64,000 nt of DNA. Source: Manis javanica (lineage: Eukaryota > Chordata > Mammalia > Pholidota > Manidae). The stretch's first letter is position 1. Each line of letters starts with the position of its first letter. The translations under genes and the position numbers were made by a program. The stretch covers positions 31,017,501 through 31,081,500 of the forward strand of contig NC_133157.1 in the NCBI RefSeq assembly GCF_040802235.1, given 5' to 3'. This document shows positions 46,245 through 57,441 of the stretch, piece by piece. The notes under the pieces were generated by a model, which made no database searches, had not been told where the DNA came from, and saw nothing but the letters and a program-made list of their open reading frames with translations.

Positions 46245-46950
46245 ATCATCAGACGTGGCTTTGATTGGATGACTGGGGCAAGTGATGCCAGAATGGAGGA
46301 GGAAGAAGCCAGGTTCAGGAAGAAGATGGGTTTTTTAGGGACACACCAAGTTTGAGGGGCCGTGGAGCAGCCAGGTGGAGACACACAGCAGATAAAGCAG
46401 AGAGCTGGCTAAACAGAGGAGTGGTGGACACTGCAGGGAGAGTATGAGAACCTCAGAAGAGTGGCCCAGGGAGAGTACAGGGACAGTCAGCACCTGTGCC
46501 TCTATGGGCCTCACTTTTCCTGGACATCCATGTTCACGTTCACAGTCCTGCAGTCTGTAGGCCTCCTGGGAGGGCCCAGAGTAGGAAGCTCTTTCTCTCC
46601 TTTTCTGCCCAGGGCCTGACCTACAGGGCATATCTTTGGAATCAAGCTGTTTTGAGTTGAAACTACACACGAGCTGTGTTATCACTGGCCCAATTTTGTG
46701 AGGCCGTCCGAGTGCCCGAGGAAGCAGGAACAGGAGCTACATGCAGAGCAGTGGTTCTGGGGCCGCAGGGGTCGGCCACTGTTGGTCTTGGTCTCCGTGC
46801 CCCCCTGCAGAGTGGGGATATGGCGGTCCTGGCACCCACAACAACTTGCAAGGATGGTTGCAACTCATGCTAATTATTTCTAAAAACCTAGAAGTTGTAA
46901 AGGAGAGGAATTTGATGGGAAAGAGGCTCCACCTCCTGGTAATATTCAAA
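46245..46950. other. Unassigned unique sequence
   Basis: GC is higher than average between 46680 and 46860, with overlapping open frames on both strands. I recognise no gene. Confidence 0.3.
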
Positions 46951-46954
46951 AGCA

Positions 46955-47290
46955 ACATTTTCTTCAGCACTTTACAGTTTATAAGCTTGTGTCAGCCCTT
47001 AAAGTCTCATTTAGCTCTGCATCTTGATCTGGGTGGTAGTTACCTGAGTATATGCATATGGTTAAAAATTAGCAAGCTTGCAGTTAAGATTTAGGCATTT
47101 CATTCTATGTTAGTTATATGGCAATAACAAGTGATAAATATGTAAGTGGATAAATAAATAACATCTCATTTCATCCTTGCGCCATCCTATGAAGTCTGCA
47201 GCATTGTTACCCACCAGTGAAGGAACCTGAGGCTGGGTGACTTGCCCCAGGCACAGGGCTGGTGAGTGGAATGACTAGGAAGCCCAAATT
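46955..47290 (-). repeat. MIR SINE interrupted by an L1 end
   Basis: Left part 46955-47012 ('cactttacagtttataagc' and 'agtctcatttagctctgc') and right part 47160-47290 ('ctcatttcatccttgcgcc', 'ggaacctgaggctgggtgac'). The MIR is split by the L1 tail fragment listed separately. Confidence 0.65.
47015..47155 (+). repeat. L1 LINE 3' UTR tail fragment
   Basis: 'tgatctgggtggtagttacc', 'gagtatatgcatatggttaa' and 'attctatgttagttatatgg' are the standard final part of L1 3' UTRs, followed by an A-rich tail with 'aaataaataa'. Confidence 0.8.
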
Positions 47291-47294
47291 GATG

Positions 47295-47735
47295 GGCACA
47301 GATTCCTCAGGTCTGACTTGGGAAGACTGAGGAAAGAGCCATCATGGTTTCAGAAGACCCCATGGAGGCCTTTGGGGCTGAGACCTACTGTAGCCACGCA
47401 GCCCTCCTCTCCCCTGGGGCCCAGGCTTGGCCTGCAAAGGCATTTTCTCTGGATACACATTTCTGCTGGACAGAAATTCAGGGTGGGCAAAATGCCAGGA
47501 GCCCCTCACCTCAAGGCCTCCAAGTTGCTCCCTGCTGGCCTCTCAAAACGCCCTTGGGAATTTATACCGAGTGAATAATACAAAAGGAAATCAGCCCGAG
47601 GTTGCCAACAGGTTAGATGTTATGCCTTGTTCATTCAAAAGGGATCAGCAAGCAAGCACCAAAATCTCCGGGATCCTTGGAATTCCAAAAGGGAACAGGG
47701 CTGGCTACTCCCTTCTCTGCCTGGTGTGAGAAGCA
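47295..47735. other. Unassigned unique sequence
   Basis: Three overlapping plus frames of 76-100 codons coexist here. That is typical of a stop-poor non-coding region. No protein is recognised. Confidence 0.3.
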
Positions 47736-47739
47736 GTCA

Positions 47740-48000
47740 TAAAGCAAAAACAGGCGCTAGAATGTGAGAAGTAGAAGGATGTGCAAAGTGCTGTGGGAAT
47801 CTCGAGCAGAAAACAACCAGGAGGAGTCCAAAGAGTGTGACTTGAGCTGGACTTCCAAGTAGAAACAGAAGTTCAGAGGGCAGAAATGAAGGATGCGCAC
47901 GGCAGGCATAGCATAAGCCAATGCCCAGAGGTGAGGTGAGGGAGTATCAAAGGCAGGTGGGGAGGGAGGAGTTGGAGGGAGGATAGAAAGGTGGAGGTGG
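47740..48000 (-). repeat. L2 LINE, upstream part
   Basis: 'tgacttgagctggacttcc', 'gaaggatgcgcacggcagg' and 'ccaatgcccagaggtgagg' parallel the L2 block with 'gtgacatttgagctgagacc' and 'gcaaaggccctgagg'. Confidence 0.6.
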
Positions 48001-48004
48001 TAAA

Positions 48005-49005
48005 TCAGAAGGGCCCGGGAGGCTGGTTCCTCTCTCTCTACCTGCAAGAACCCATTCAGGGTACTCTGTGCCTCACAAGCTAGAGGTGAGCTGAAGACAA
48101 AGTGCCTGTGGTCTCAGTGGACCTTTAAATTTGCAGTCCAGACATGGCAAGCTTCCTTTCTTGTCCTCATGCCCAAGGATTCTGCAGGACTCAGAAATTC
48201 TTGAGATCAACCCCACAAAGCATTAGCAATTTAGCTTTCTCTTGGCTAATCCACTTTGCATACTTACCCAAGTACTCTGCTCAGCAAAGGCCCATCCTTA
48301 GGAACTTGACTTCCTTCAGACTCACAGGCCATCTTAACTTGAAAGGAAGCAAACAGTTTCCATATATTCTTTTCCCTGTTCCAAATAGCATAATAAGTTT
48401 ATGATTGCAATACTCCTGTGTGACATGCACCTAAAGAGCCTTCTAGAATCACGTTCTGGAAGCAAGAGACTGCCGTCAGCCAGGCCCTGATTTGCCACAC
48501 CCTGAAATGGAGCTCTCTAGTGGTGTCATTCATGTGGTTTATGGTGCTGTCTTTTCTACTTGGGAACTTTTCCCTCTGGAGCCTGAGAAAATCTGTCCAG
48601 TCCATTTCTCTCCAAGTTCCCAGCCTCAAGAGGGGATTGAATCTCTGTCGGGTATCAGCTTTCAGTGTGATGAGTGGGCTCTTGGCTTCTGTCTCAATGT
48701 CTAGATTCTTGGTCCAGATTCCCAACTGGTGTGACTGATCTACCTGGGGAAAATGTTATTTGACAGACCTGAGGAGCAGAGACTGACCCAGAGCTCTCCA
48801 GGGATCAGGCTGTAGACAAGGCTCTGACAACAAGAAAAAAAATTAACATTCTTTGCTCAGGCTAGATGCTCTTGGAACAATATTCTCCAAGCTCTCTAGA
48901 CCAGGGATTTATTAAGATACAGGCAACTGACTCTGAAATAAACCACACTCGTGGCTTTATGTTCTCACTCACCTCTCCCCACTTAACTTGATACACTCCA
49001 GGGCA
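48005..49005. other. Unassigned unique sequence
   Basis: I see no repeat or gene. A minus frame of 108 codons (48399-48725) is unrecognised, and two plus-strand frames are open across part of it. Confidence 0.3.
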
Positions 49006-49009
49006 GGGA

Positions 49010-49140
49010 GAGGTCTGGACCCGTAGTCTGAAGATGAGAGGTCAAGTCTCTCTGGCACATTTATTATGAGCTCTTAGGCAAGGCTCCGTGAAGAGCCCGT
49101 TTTCCCACCTGCAGAATGGATGTGGAAGCAGCTCCTGGCA
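49010..49140 (+). repeat. MIR SINE fragment (diverged)
   Basis: 'gaggtcaagtctctctggc', 'gagctcttaggcaaggctcc' and 'cgttttcccacctgcagaat' in forward MIR order. Confidence 0.5.
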
Positions 49141-49147
49141 GGGGTGA

Positions 49148-49275
49148 TTGATTCATTCATGCATTATTCACCGAATTCACTGCATGCCTCCCTGCCAGAC
49201 CATCCTGGAGGCTTGGAGTGCAGAGGTGACTGTAACCTGCCCCTAGGCTCTGGAGGCCCAATGAAGGAATGAATG
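49148..49275 (-). repeat. L2 LINE 3' fragment
   Basis: 'gattcattcatgcattatt' and 'ctgcatgcctccctgccag' followed by 'ggaggcttggagtgcagagg' fit a reversed L2 end. Confidence 0.6.
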
Positions 49276-49369
49276 CCTTGTTGCTTTGTAAATTACACCA
49301 CAGTGCGTCTTAGTAATCAATATCAGTCCAGTGGTCGGGCACTCGAATGCTCATGAGAGGAAACTACAA

Positions 49370-49625
49370 TAAGGCTTTGGAGTAAAGGTTTTGGAGTTAG
49401 ACCTAGGCCACTTACTCACTGTGTCACCAGCAGGATATCCTTAAGCTCACTGGCTCTGGTTTTTTTCACTATAAAACAGAATCAGTAAGAGCTCTCCCTC
49501 AGAGAACTGTTTGGAATAAACAGAATAAGGCACCTAAAGTAGTTTGCAGAACTGGCTGGCACATATTAAGACCTTAACAAATGTGATGATGATGAAGATG
49601 AGCAGGATCATTATTTTAAGAGCTT
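49370..49625 (+). repeat. MIR SINE, near full length
   Basis: 'ggttttggagttagaccta', 'ggccacttactcactgtgtc', 'taaaacagaatcagtaagag', 'tggctggcacatattaagac' and a 'gatgatgatgaagatgagc' tail. Confidence 0.85.
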
Positions 49626-49691
49626 AAGCTCTAGCTCAGCAGCCCCAAACCACTTTCCCTGCCTGGAAGGAGATGCGAGTCGGGAGCTGGA

Positions 49692-50291
49692 GTGCCGAGC
49701 GGGGCGCCTTGGGTGCCACGTGTTGACATGGATTTCTCTGTTTATCCCTCGAGGCTTCCTTTCAGCGTCTTCTTCCCCAGCAGCTGCTCTGTCAACAGTC
49801 CATATGCCGCCTCAGCTACAGAGCAGCTTTCAAGAAGGGGCTGCCAACCCTGTAGGAGAACTCTGACAAGGAGTTCAGGGGCACGTGGCCCTGTCATCAA
49901 TCACTCCGCCCCCTGCAAGCCTCTGGTTCCTTCCCTGCTCCTCCAGCCTCCCCTGAACACCTCCTGGAAGCACAAGTGGGCAGGGGAGAGGCAGGCAGCC
50001 GGGGCCTGGTTCCTGCAGGGTGTGCACGTGGCAAGGAGGCCAGCTGGAGGAACAGGAGGGGACAGATGCCATGGGGGCCCAGATTTGTTCCTGCAGGAAG
50101 AATGCAAGGAGCTAATTGTCTCATTACCAGGGAGCAGTCTCTCCATGGCCCTGCCATGCCTTGTGGAAAGAACTCCCAGTTTGTGCATGTCAATAGTGGG
50201 TGGGCAGCTCTGGGAAGGAAGGGGGAGGCTGTTCTGGGCCTGGATTTCTTCTAAGCCTGTGCCACAGAGTAAGTTCTACTCTGGGTCCTAG
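49692..50291 (+). other. Longest open frame in the window; probably not coding
   Basis: A 199-codon frame begins with ATG in a locally CpG-rich stretch ('gccgagcggggcgcc' near 49695). The translation is rich in Ser, Pro, Gly, Leu and Arg and has no domain, signal peptide or repeat structure that I recognise. Minus-strand frames of 65-98 codons and another plus-strand frame overlap it, so the region simply lacks stop codons. No splice-site pattern or polyadenylation signal supports a gene. A lncRNA exon cannot be excluded. Confidence 0.15.
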
Positions 50292-50408
50292 GCCTTGGAA
50301 ATACTGCTTCAAAAAAATTCATCTAGCCTCCATACCCCTTCAGCTTAGTTGAATGTTGGAGAAAACTCCACCTAGTGCCTCCCTTTCCCCCACATCAGCC
50401 TCAACATG

Positions 50409-50449
50409 AACACACACACACACACGCGCGCACACACGCACGCACACGT
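50409..50449. repeat. (CA/CG)n microsatellite
   Basis: About 40 bases of alternating purine-pyrimidine: (ca)n with 'cgcgcg' and 'cgca' interruptions. It has Z-DNA-forming potential. Confidence 0.95.
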
Positions 50450-50559
50450 ACTCCATATGCTCTATATACCCTGTCACTGGTCATTTACACTGAGAAATGA
50501 TCTGGTTTCCAATCTATTCTTCAACATATGAAAGTACTTGGGTCCTGGCCTAGCTCTTT

Positions 50560-50710
50560 AATATGCTGCTCCTCAGCCTCTCCTGTGGCCTGGCCTTGCT
50601 GCGTTGGCCCCCAGCTCTGTATCCATCTCAGTCAGCACTGTCCTTTAGGGGCCAGTTTAAAGTCTACCTCTTCCCTAGGCTTTCATCATATGTGTTTCCT
50701 GCCTTGCTAC
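50560..50710 (+). repeat. L2-like fragment (weak)
   Basis: 'gggccagtttaaagtctacc' followed by 'cttccctaggctttcatc' resembles a forward L2. Confidence 0.35.
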
Positions 50711-50714
50711 CTCT

Positions 50715-51235
50715 AACTTAAGGCCGCCTGGTATTAAAAGAACTAACCTTTGATAGCTGGTTTTACAGATTCCACCCACACTGTCCCATGTCCTGCACAT
50801 AATTGACAGGCTTGTGAAGATGGCATGACGATGCAGTTCCCTCCACTTGCCGGTGCTGTCAGATGGTAGATGGGAAGAGCCCACATCAGCACAGTGTCCA
50901 CCTTGAGGGAACCCTCAAAACAGAGAAGACTAGACCTTAGTTATCAGGCCAGCCCTTGCAGACATAATTCTGAAGTCTTGGCACTTGATCACTACTGGGA
51001 TCACCCTTTCCAGGCTCACCACCCATGCAGAGAGTTATCAGTAGGGACAGCATATAAGAGAGGTGCAGTTACTGTGTGTTTAACCAAAGAGAAGAGGCCT
51101 TTTTTTCCTCTCACTTAACAATCTGTATGGCAACCTCATAGTTGCAAGATAGCTATTCACTTCTAGCATCATGCTCATTTTCTAGGAGGAAAGGGGGGGC
51201 AATTACAAAATGGAGGGGGCAACACCTACTTCAGA
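50715..51235. other. Unassigned unique sequence
   Basis: Nothing recognisable. Confidence 0.3.
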
Positions 51236-51239
51236 AAGC

Positions 51240-51380
51240 AATATTTTCCTGCAATACCCAACAGATCTCTACTTACATTTTAGTGGCCAGAACAGGTCAC
51301 ATGGCTGCACTCAGCTGCAAGGGAGACTGGGAAATGTAGTTTCTCAGTTGGGCACATTGCCACCTCAAATATCAGGATTC
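51240..51380 (+). repeat. Unassigned ancient repeat, 3' part
   Basis: 'gtggccagaacaggtcacat', 'ggctgcactcagctgcaagg' and 'gagactgggaaatgtagttt' form the characteristic 3' section of a common placental repeat, related to the copy at 32775-33115. Confidence 0.6.
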
Positions 51381-51399
51381 TATTAAGAAACAGGAGAGT

Positions 51400-51560
51400 A
51401 ACACAAATGTGTGATTGTGACTTAACGCTATGTCTCCCTCACTAAACAGCAGGCTATATAAGACCAGAGAGCATGTGTATTCATGTCCACAGTTTTATCC
51501 CCAGAATCAAGCCCAGTGGATGCTCCATAATTATGTGCTAACTGGTGGAATAATCAATAT
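51400..51560 (+). repeat. L2 LINE 3' end
   Basis: 'tatccccagaatcaagccc', 'agtggatgctccataatta' and a closing 'tgtgctaactggtggaataa'. Confidence 0.6.
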
Positions 51561-51739
51561 AAGAAATGACTACTGAGGCCATCATTTTTAAAGTCTTCTG
51601 AGATCTAGATGGGCTCCAATGCCAGGTCCCTAGAATTCCTGTCAACTCTTTCACAAGTGCAGCATTTGCCAAAATTCAAAGACCCCTTCCCCTCCGGCTT
51701 CTGATGGTGTCCACCTCTGCTCCCCCTGTGTTACTTAGA

Positions 51740-52260
51740 TGGCCACTAATGCCCATTCTCAGATCAAAGTAAATCAAACCCGCAGCAATTCATTCTGGGA
51801 TGTAGAATCATATTTTAGCTCATAAATTAATAGCTGATTAAGAGGCACAACATAAAAAATATTCAACATTGGTACATAGGTACATGTCATCTATAATTAC
51901 AAGGACAGGATCATGTGTGTCTATGCATAACAATTAACTGGAATTCAAGTTTTTAATGCAAGTATTTATTGCTAGAGACATATCATTTTGAGGAAAGGGT
52001 AGTTTTATATCTCTCAAAAGGAAAGAGACCTGCATAGATAAGAAATGCCATCTCCATAAAATACTGCAAATTTGATAAATGAATAGAATCATAAAATTTA
52101 GCCAGAAGTGCTCTAGGATGAACAGGTTTTCAAATAGCTAAATTTTTTTTCAGTGGTAACAAAGAACAGTGCACCCAAATTGGATACAGAAGCCCTTTTG
52201 AAAGATTGCATTTTAGATTAACTGTTTTTAGAGAAAACTGGCTTTAGTTTAATTAACCAG
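51740..52260. other. Unique AT-rich block (candidate regulatory DNA)
   Basis: I recognise no repeat. It contains TAAT and ATTA cores ('cataaattaatagctgatt' near 51821, 'acaattaactggaattc' near 51929) and tracts typical of conserved non-coding elements. Confidence 0.25.
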
Positions 52261-52264
52261 AGCC

Positions 52265-52815
52265 AGGGACTAGTGGCCTCTGGGAGGCTAGGGCAGCCCC
52301 AGCCGCAGAAGAGCCCAGGGGTTCAATGGCCTCTTTTTTCCCCCAGTGGACTGCCAGTCTCAGGGCACCAGGTCAGAGCCGGGTTCTCTGTATTCTTAAT
52401 GACACCCAGCAATGTTGTTGACTAGCCTATGAACAGCACTTCAGTACAATACACTCAGCAGTTCACTGATTCCTCAGACTCTTCCTCCTTTGAGATCACG
52501 GAGGCATAACCTTGTGAACCTTAATTTATGAACCTCAGTTCATCTTTGTCTGTACAACATAAGCAAAAGTAGCCATCCTGCCTGCCTTTTGGGTGTGGTT
52601 GTGAGACTTAGATGAGAATAATGTGAAACTATGGTGTACATGGTAACATGCTGTAAAAGGAGAGGGATTTGGAGGGTCAGTAATGATTTTCATGGGGAGC
52701 ATGTTAGTGGGATTTGGTGGGGGCTGGGGACTACATTCCCAGCACTGAACATGGAACATCTATTAGATATCAGTGGCATGAAGGCTCAAATAAAGTGAAG
52801 TCACACTATCAGAGG
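52265..52815. other. Unassigned unique sequence
   Basis: Nothing recognisable. Confidence 0.3.
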
Positions 52816-52819
52816 CTAC

Positions 52820-52995
52820 ATGATGCCCCAGGGTCTGGAAATCTGAGCTCTCATTCTGCATCTGACACTCTCTTGCCCGGTAACTTTGACTTGTTATTTC
52901 CACCCTGTAAACCTCAGCCTTCTCATCTGAGAAATGGAAGTCTGGAACTAATGGTCTCTGGAGATGCTTCTAGCTCTAACCTAGTAATCCTGGTG
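52820..52995 (+). repeat. MIR/MIR3-type SINE
   Basis: 'gaaatctgagctctcattc', 'ccctgtaaacctcagcctt', 'ctcatctgagaaatggaag' and 'gatgcttctagctctaacc'. Confidence 0.75.
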
Positions 52996-52999
52996 CTGC

Positions 53000-53785
53000 A
53001 GAATCCAGAGTCCCAGCATGGGGTCGGATTGGGTATGGGTCAGCTGTACATTCCCACCCTCACCCCTCCAAAAACCTCTGATCCATTTTGGGTGCCCCTG
53101 CCTGGCAACTGTCCATGTCTCTTCTCTGGTTCTCTCTAGCCCCTTGGGGGTACTTCTCCCACTCAGAACTTCCAGGGCCCCTGGAAGCAGCCAAGATCAG
53201 CTTCTCAGAATGCGACTGAAATGCCACCTCTGCCTCTAGTTGTGTGGGAAGGTTCCTGCCCACCAAGAGCATGAAGGATATCAAGATGATACTCCTCAAC
53301 TTCATCAAAGCAGTTCTAAAAGTCTACAAACAGGTGCTGGCTTGTTAAGAGAAATAATTTCTGTGGTTCCCCACTCTGACCACATTAGTCATTCAAGTGA
53401 GGAGGAACAATATAAATTCCTGTCATCCCCGTTTATGTGACTACTAAGATTTATTCCAAGTGACAGGTCATTAAGATCTCTTTATTTTTTTTCTCAGATT
53501 CACTGAGAACTCATATTTCTGCTCCATGTTATAGACTGCTAACAACTATGTTTTTGGCCAGGGAGTCAGCAATAAATCTGAATTTAATAAACTGACAAAA
53601 GATCACTATCCCAGAGACAGTCTGAGCCCCTAGTCTTTGTCTCCTTTTAGAAAAACATTTTTGTATTGAGACACCTTCCACATAAAAGTCACATTTGCCA
53701 CCTAACTGTTCACATCCCCCACTGGATGTCTCGCTGGACTGAGGCTGACCGCATTATTGTGGATTGTCAGTCAGAAGGCCTAGTA
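53000..53785. other. Unassigned unique sequence
   Basis: No repeat or gene recognised. Confidence 0.3.
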
Positions 53786-53789
53786 ACAA

Positions 53790-53940
53790 CCGTGGGGGGT
53801 GGGGACAGAGCCAGACTGCAGGAGCCACCAGGCCCCAACTGTGACCTTGGCATGTCATCAAATCTGAGCCTCAGTTTCTTCATTTATACAGTGGAAATCA
53901 TGACCTTCCTCTTTCCTACTTCTCAGAGGTAGGAAGATCT
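53790..53940 (+). repeat. MIR SINE fragment
   Basis: 'ccaactgtgaccttggcatg', 'aaatctgagcctcagtttc' and 'ttcatttatacagtggaaat'. Confidence 0.75.
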
Positions 53941-53944
53941 GATT

Positions 53945-54590
53945 GAAATGAAGGCAGGATGGGAACCTGGGAGACTCTAGACAGTTGGAGAGGAGTGTGC
54001 CTGCTTTGTTAGTTTTCCATTTTCAGCTGGGGCATCTTAGAGCCTTTACTTTTCAGTAAAAAATTGAGTTAGCAGAAATGGACATCTCTCTGTTATAGTG
54101 TCCTTGCACTTAAACCATGGCTGCCCAAGCCTCACGCACGTGCTCTAGACGCAGTTAGGAGAACAGTTCTCTGATGTTTTCTGCAAAGCCTCAACCCACT
54201 GCAGACTTCGTGGCCACGGGAAGGCTCTAAGAATGTTCTGGCTGGAATTAGAATTTGCACCAACCTGTCTGTCCACCCTCTACCCAGTTGTGATTGTTTT
54301 AAGGGCAGTTCTTGCATAAAGTAGGTCTTTAGGGATGACTATTTGAGAGAATTCCAAATTAATCCATGAAGGCTAATGTTCTGGCTAAACTCCAGAGAGT
54401 TCAGTGTCTGGGAGGCATGTATCCTAAGATGCTAGCGTCCCTTCCAGAAGGCAGAAAAACTGTCCTGAGAAATGAAGGTCCAATTCCTTTCCTACTGGGG
54501 CTTTCAAAAACACCCTCAGAACTTGAACAACTCCACTCCCCAAAGTTGTAGAGCAGAAAAGAACTTTAAGAAGATTACCATGCACACAAA
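53945..54590. other. Unassigned unique sequence
   Basis: Nothing recognisable. Confidence 0.3.
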
Positions 54591-54595
54591 TACAT

Positions 54596-54645
54596 CAAGC
54601 TCTCTATAAACTTCTGTCTTCAAGCCCTCTATAAACTCCTGTCTG
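54596..54645. repeat. 25-bp tandem duplication
   Basis: 'caagctctctataaacttct' and 'caagccctctataaactcct' are successive copies differing at a few positions. Confidence 0.9.
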
Positions 54646-54649
54646 GATT

Positions 54650-55375
54650 TGTAAATAACAACCTTATAAAGATGTCCCCAGTAAACACTGGAGGCAGAAA
54701 TGTATAGACATGTCTGAGAGCTAGTTTCTGACTGGTTGAGTAAAGCTTATTAAAGTTATACTGTGTACTCTGTCATCCTTTTTACTGTTTTGTCACCTCA
54801 GCCATAAACCCCAAACAATTCTTATTTACCAGCCCTGTCCCTGCATGTTTCTGCAGTCTCCAACCAAAACTTGAAGCAAATGGGGGAAAGTTAATCCTAT
54901 TGACTATAACAAGAAATTTCTCAAAATAGAGCTTTTAAAAAAATAGAATGGGCTTCTCTGAGCAATAATGTGTTTCTCACTACTGTAAGAGGATCTGCTT
55001 GATGGTCTAAAGTGAAATCCCTGGAATTGGGTGGGCAGTTGGGTTAGACAACCTACACGTCATTGATTGTAAATCAGAAATTCTGGGAATCAAAGATATC
55101 TATTCCCCTGAAAGCTCTTCTGAAGGCTTAGTCTTTGCCAGGCTGTGTGCTGGGGAGAGATGATGTCAAGCCACCCCCTGGTAACCCTCAGTGAGATCCC
55201 AGCTTTTGAGAAGACAGACAAGCCAGCAACTAACTCAAGTGCAAGGCAAAGTGAAGCAAGTGTTAGAGAGACATGACTGACAGCCCTCTGTGAGTCTGCA
55301 GACGTAGGCAAGGTGAAGAACCACCTGAGACTGGAGAAAGCTGCCTCCTTGAGTCAGCGGGCTCTGGCCGGGGGA
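54650..55375. other. Unassigned unique sequence
   Basis: No repeat or gene recognised. Confidence 0.3.
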
Positions 55376-55379
55376 ACAT

Positions 55380-55600
55380 GGTCCAGACATCATAATGTAT
55401 TTTACTAAGCTCTTATTTGATGCCAAGCACTAAACAACATGTCATTTAATCTGTATAACAGTCCAATGAGATAGGTACTATTGCTTTCCCCCATTTTACA
55501 CATGAGGAAATCAAGGGTAGAGAGGTTAAATAATGGCCCAAGGTCACACACCCTCTAAGAGGTCAGGCTCCAACGTGAAGCTAGGCAGTCTGCCTCCAGT
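55380..55600 (-). repeat. MIR SINE, well preserved
   Basis: Reversed MIR: 'gatgccaagcactaaacaac', 'gtccaatgagataggtacta', 'tacacatgaggaaatcaagg' and 'ggcccaaggtcacacacc'. Confidence 0.9.
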
Positions 55601-55604
55601 CATT

Positions 55605-56640
55605 TCCCTTAATGAGTGTGCTATTCTGTTCCTGGGGCTACACCCGCTCACTCTCCAGGACTCAGTGTCCCTATGAGAACAATGAAGGGCCAAAGTCTAT
55701 TCAAATTTAAAGGATGCTTTAATATATAATACACACAATGTTTTGTACAGCATTATCTAGTGGGGGGGGAATTTGAAAATGCGCAGTCATTGAAAAGAAT
55801 GAATGACTTCCATATCCATTGAAATGAAGAATTGACCAAGGTGTATTAAGTGAAAAAGAAAAAATAAATTTGTAGAGAAGTGTCTTTATTTCTTGGGTCA
55901 CAACATTTTTCTTTTAAGCACTTTTAAGCACTTTAAGTTCATTATCATCTAGAAAAGTGTTTCCCAAAGTATGTTTGAAGGAACATTGTTCTTACATCAC
56001 ATGTTTGAGAAAATGAATCTGATGGTCAAACCGTTTGGGAAGAGCTTTGTGCACAGGGCCAGAAATTCTAGTCTTTGAATATTTGGCACGAACTTCTGAG
56101 AACCACCAACAACCTAGGACATCATACATGGGAAACCCTCACTTTGTGGGGTGCATCACACCACCACCAGTCTCCTTCCACCTGTAAGTGAGCCATTCCC
56201 GGACAGTAATTAGATTACAGGGGAGGAAATTCCAGAGAATTTCTGAGGTCTGCCCTGCATGCCTTCTCTTGGAAATTCTATCTCTCAGAGAGAAATCCTA
56301 CCTAAGGGAGCAGTGTACACCTCAGAAGCCATTGCAGTATCTTGGGGGGCAATGGAACTATAAATGCCTGGAGTATAACATAATGAATAATAACTTGGCT
56401 TATATACCTCAGTTTTCAGCTTCACTGAATGTGATGTTCCAAAGAGGTCTCATAAATATTCCAAGCTCTACTGAAAATATGACCACTTTTTAAATGGACA
56501 CAGTTTATCTTTTCTCTAGTATTTCAAAAATAGGGCAAAAGACCATCCATGAACCTCACATAGGACAGAAGAAATTTGCTATCCACATTCAATTTTTCAT
56601 GAAGCAAAATAAATAATCTGATGCTTCTACCCAATTTTTT
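55605..56640. other. Unassigned unique sequence
   Basis: I see no repeat family I can name. A small direct repeat 'cttttaagca' occurs twice near 55912-55931. Confidence 0.3.
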
Positions 56641-56662
56641 AAATAAAAAGTTATTATCTTGA
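56641..56662. repeat. L1 target-site duplication, left copy
   Basis: A 22-base direct repeat beginning 'aaataaaaag' and ending 'tatcttga' is identical to 59150-59171. The junction TT|AAAT at 56640/56641 fits the L1 endonuclease cleavage preference. Confidence 0.95.
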
Positions 56663-56668
56663 AGAGAA

Positions 56669-56680
56669 CCAAGATGGCGG
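56669..56680 (+). promoter_or_regulatory. YY1 motif in the L1 5' UTR
   Basis: CCAAGATGGCGG lies 6 bases from the 5' end of the L1. YY1 sites at this position are known to set L1 transcription start. The motif is intact. Confidence 0.75.
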
Positions 56681-57246
56681 CATGAGTAGAGCAGTGGAAA
56701 TCTCCTCCCAAAACCATATATATTTTTGAAAATACAACAAATACAACTAATCCTAAAAGAGAGACCAGAAGACACAGGACAACAGCCAGACCACATCCAC
56801 ACCTGCGAGAACCCAGCACCTCACGAAGGGGGTAAGATACAAGCCCAAGCCCGGCGGGACCCAAGCACCCTTCACCCCAGCTCCCGGTGGGAGGAGAGGA
56901 GTTGGAGCAGGGAGGGAGCCCAGGACTGCTGAACACCCAGCCCCAGCCATCCGCACCGGAGTGCAGACACACAGTGTGTGTGTGGGGTGCTGGAAACTAG
57001 GGAAACAGGACAGTAAGACCTGTGAGCGTGTCCCTGCAGCCAGCACCCCTGGGACAAAGAAAAGCGAGTGCTTTTTGAAAGTCTTAAAGGGACAGGGACC
57101 CCACAGCTGGACAGAAGTGCCCTGGGACAGCTAGCCCAGCAGCTGCGAATCCCGGGGAACTCTGGGCACCTGAACCCCCACAGCACAGCTTGGAGGCCCC
57201 TCACCATGGTAAACAGCCTCCCGCCTGTTCCCCCTCCAACATGGCT

Positions 57247-57256
57247 CCGCCATATT
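57247..57256 (-). promoter_or_regulatory. Second YY1-type motif, reverse orientation
   Basis: CCGCCATATT on the plus strand is AATATGGCGG on the minus strand, matching the YY1 core AANATGGCGG. It lies about 195-225 bases before the ORF1 start and points away from ORF1, so it could support antisense transcription. Confidence 0.4.
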
Positions 57257-57441
57257 GGAGCAGCAGCCTGAGGCAGGCCACGCCCACAGCAACTGCAGAA
57301 CTAAATAAACTCCATAGTGGCTGGGCAAATTCAGAAGCCTTGTCTGCACGCAGCCACCCAGCACAAGCTCCTAGAGGCTGCTGTTCTCCCAGGAGAGGAA
57401 GGCCATAAACTGTCAAGAAGGGACTTTTTCTTACCCAACAC

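Noticed and set aside
48512..48523. Reversed CTCF-like 'gctctctagtgg'
   Set aside because: The GG pair of the core is broken (GA).
50368..50380. Reversed CTCF-like 'ctccacctagtgc'
   Set aside because: Mismatches at both ends of the core.
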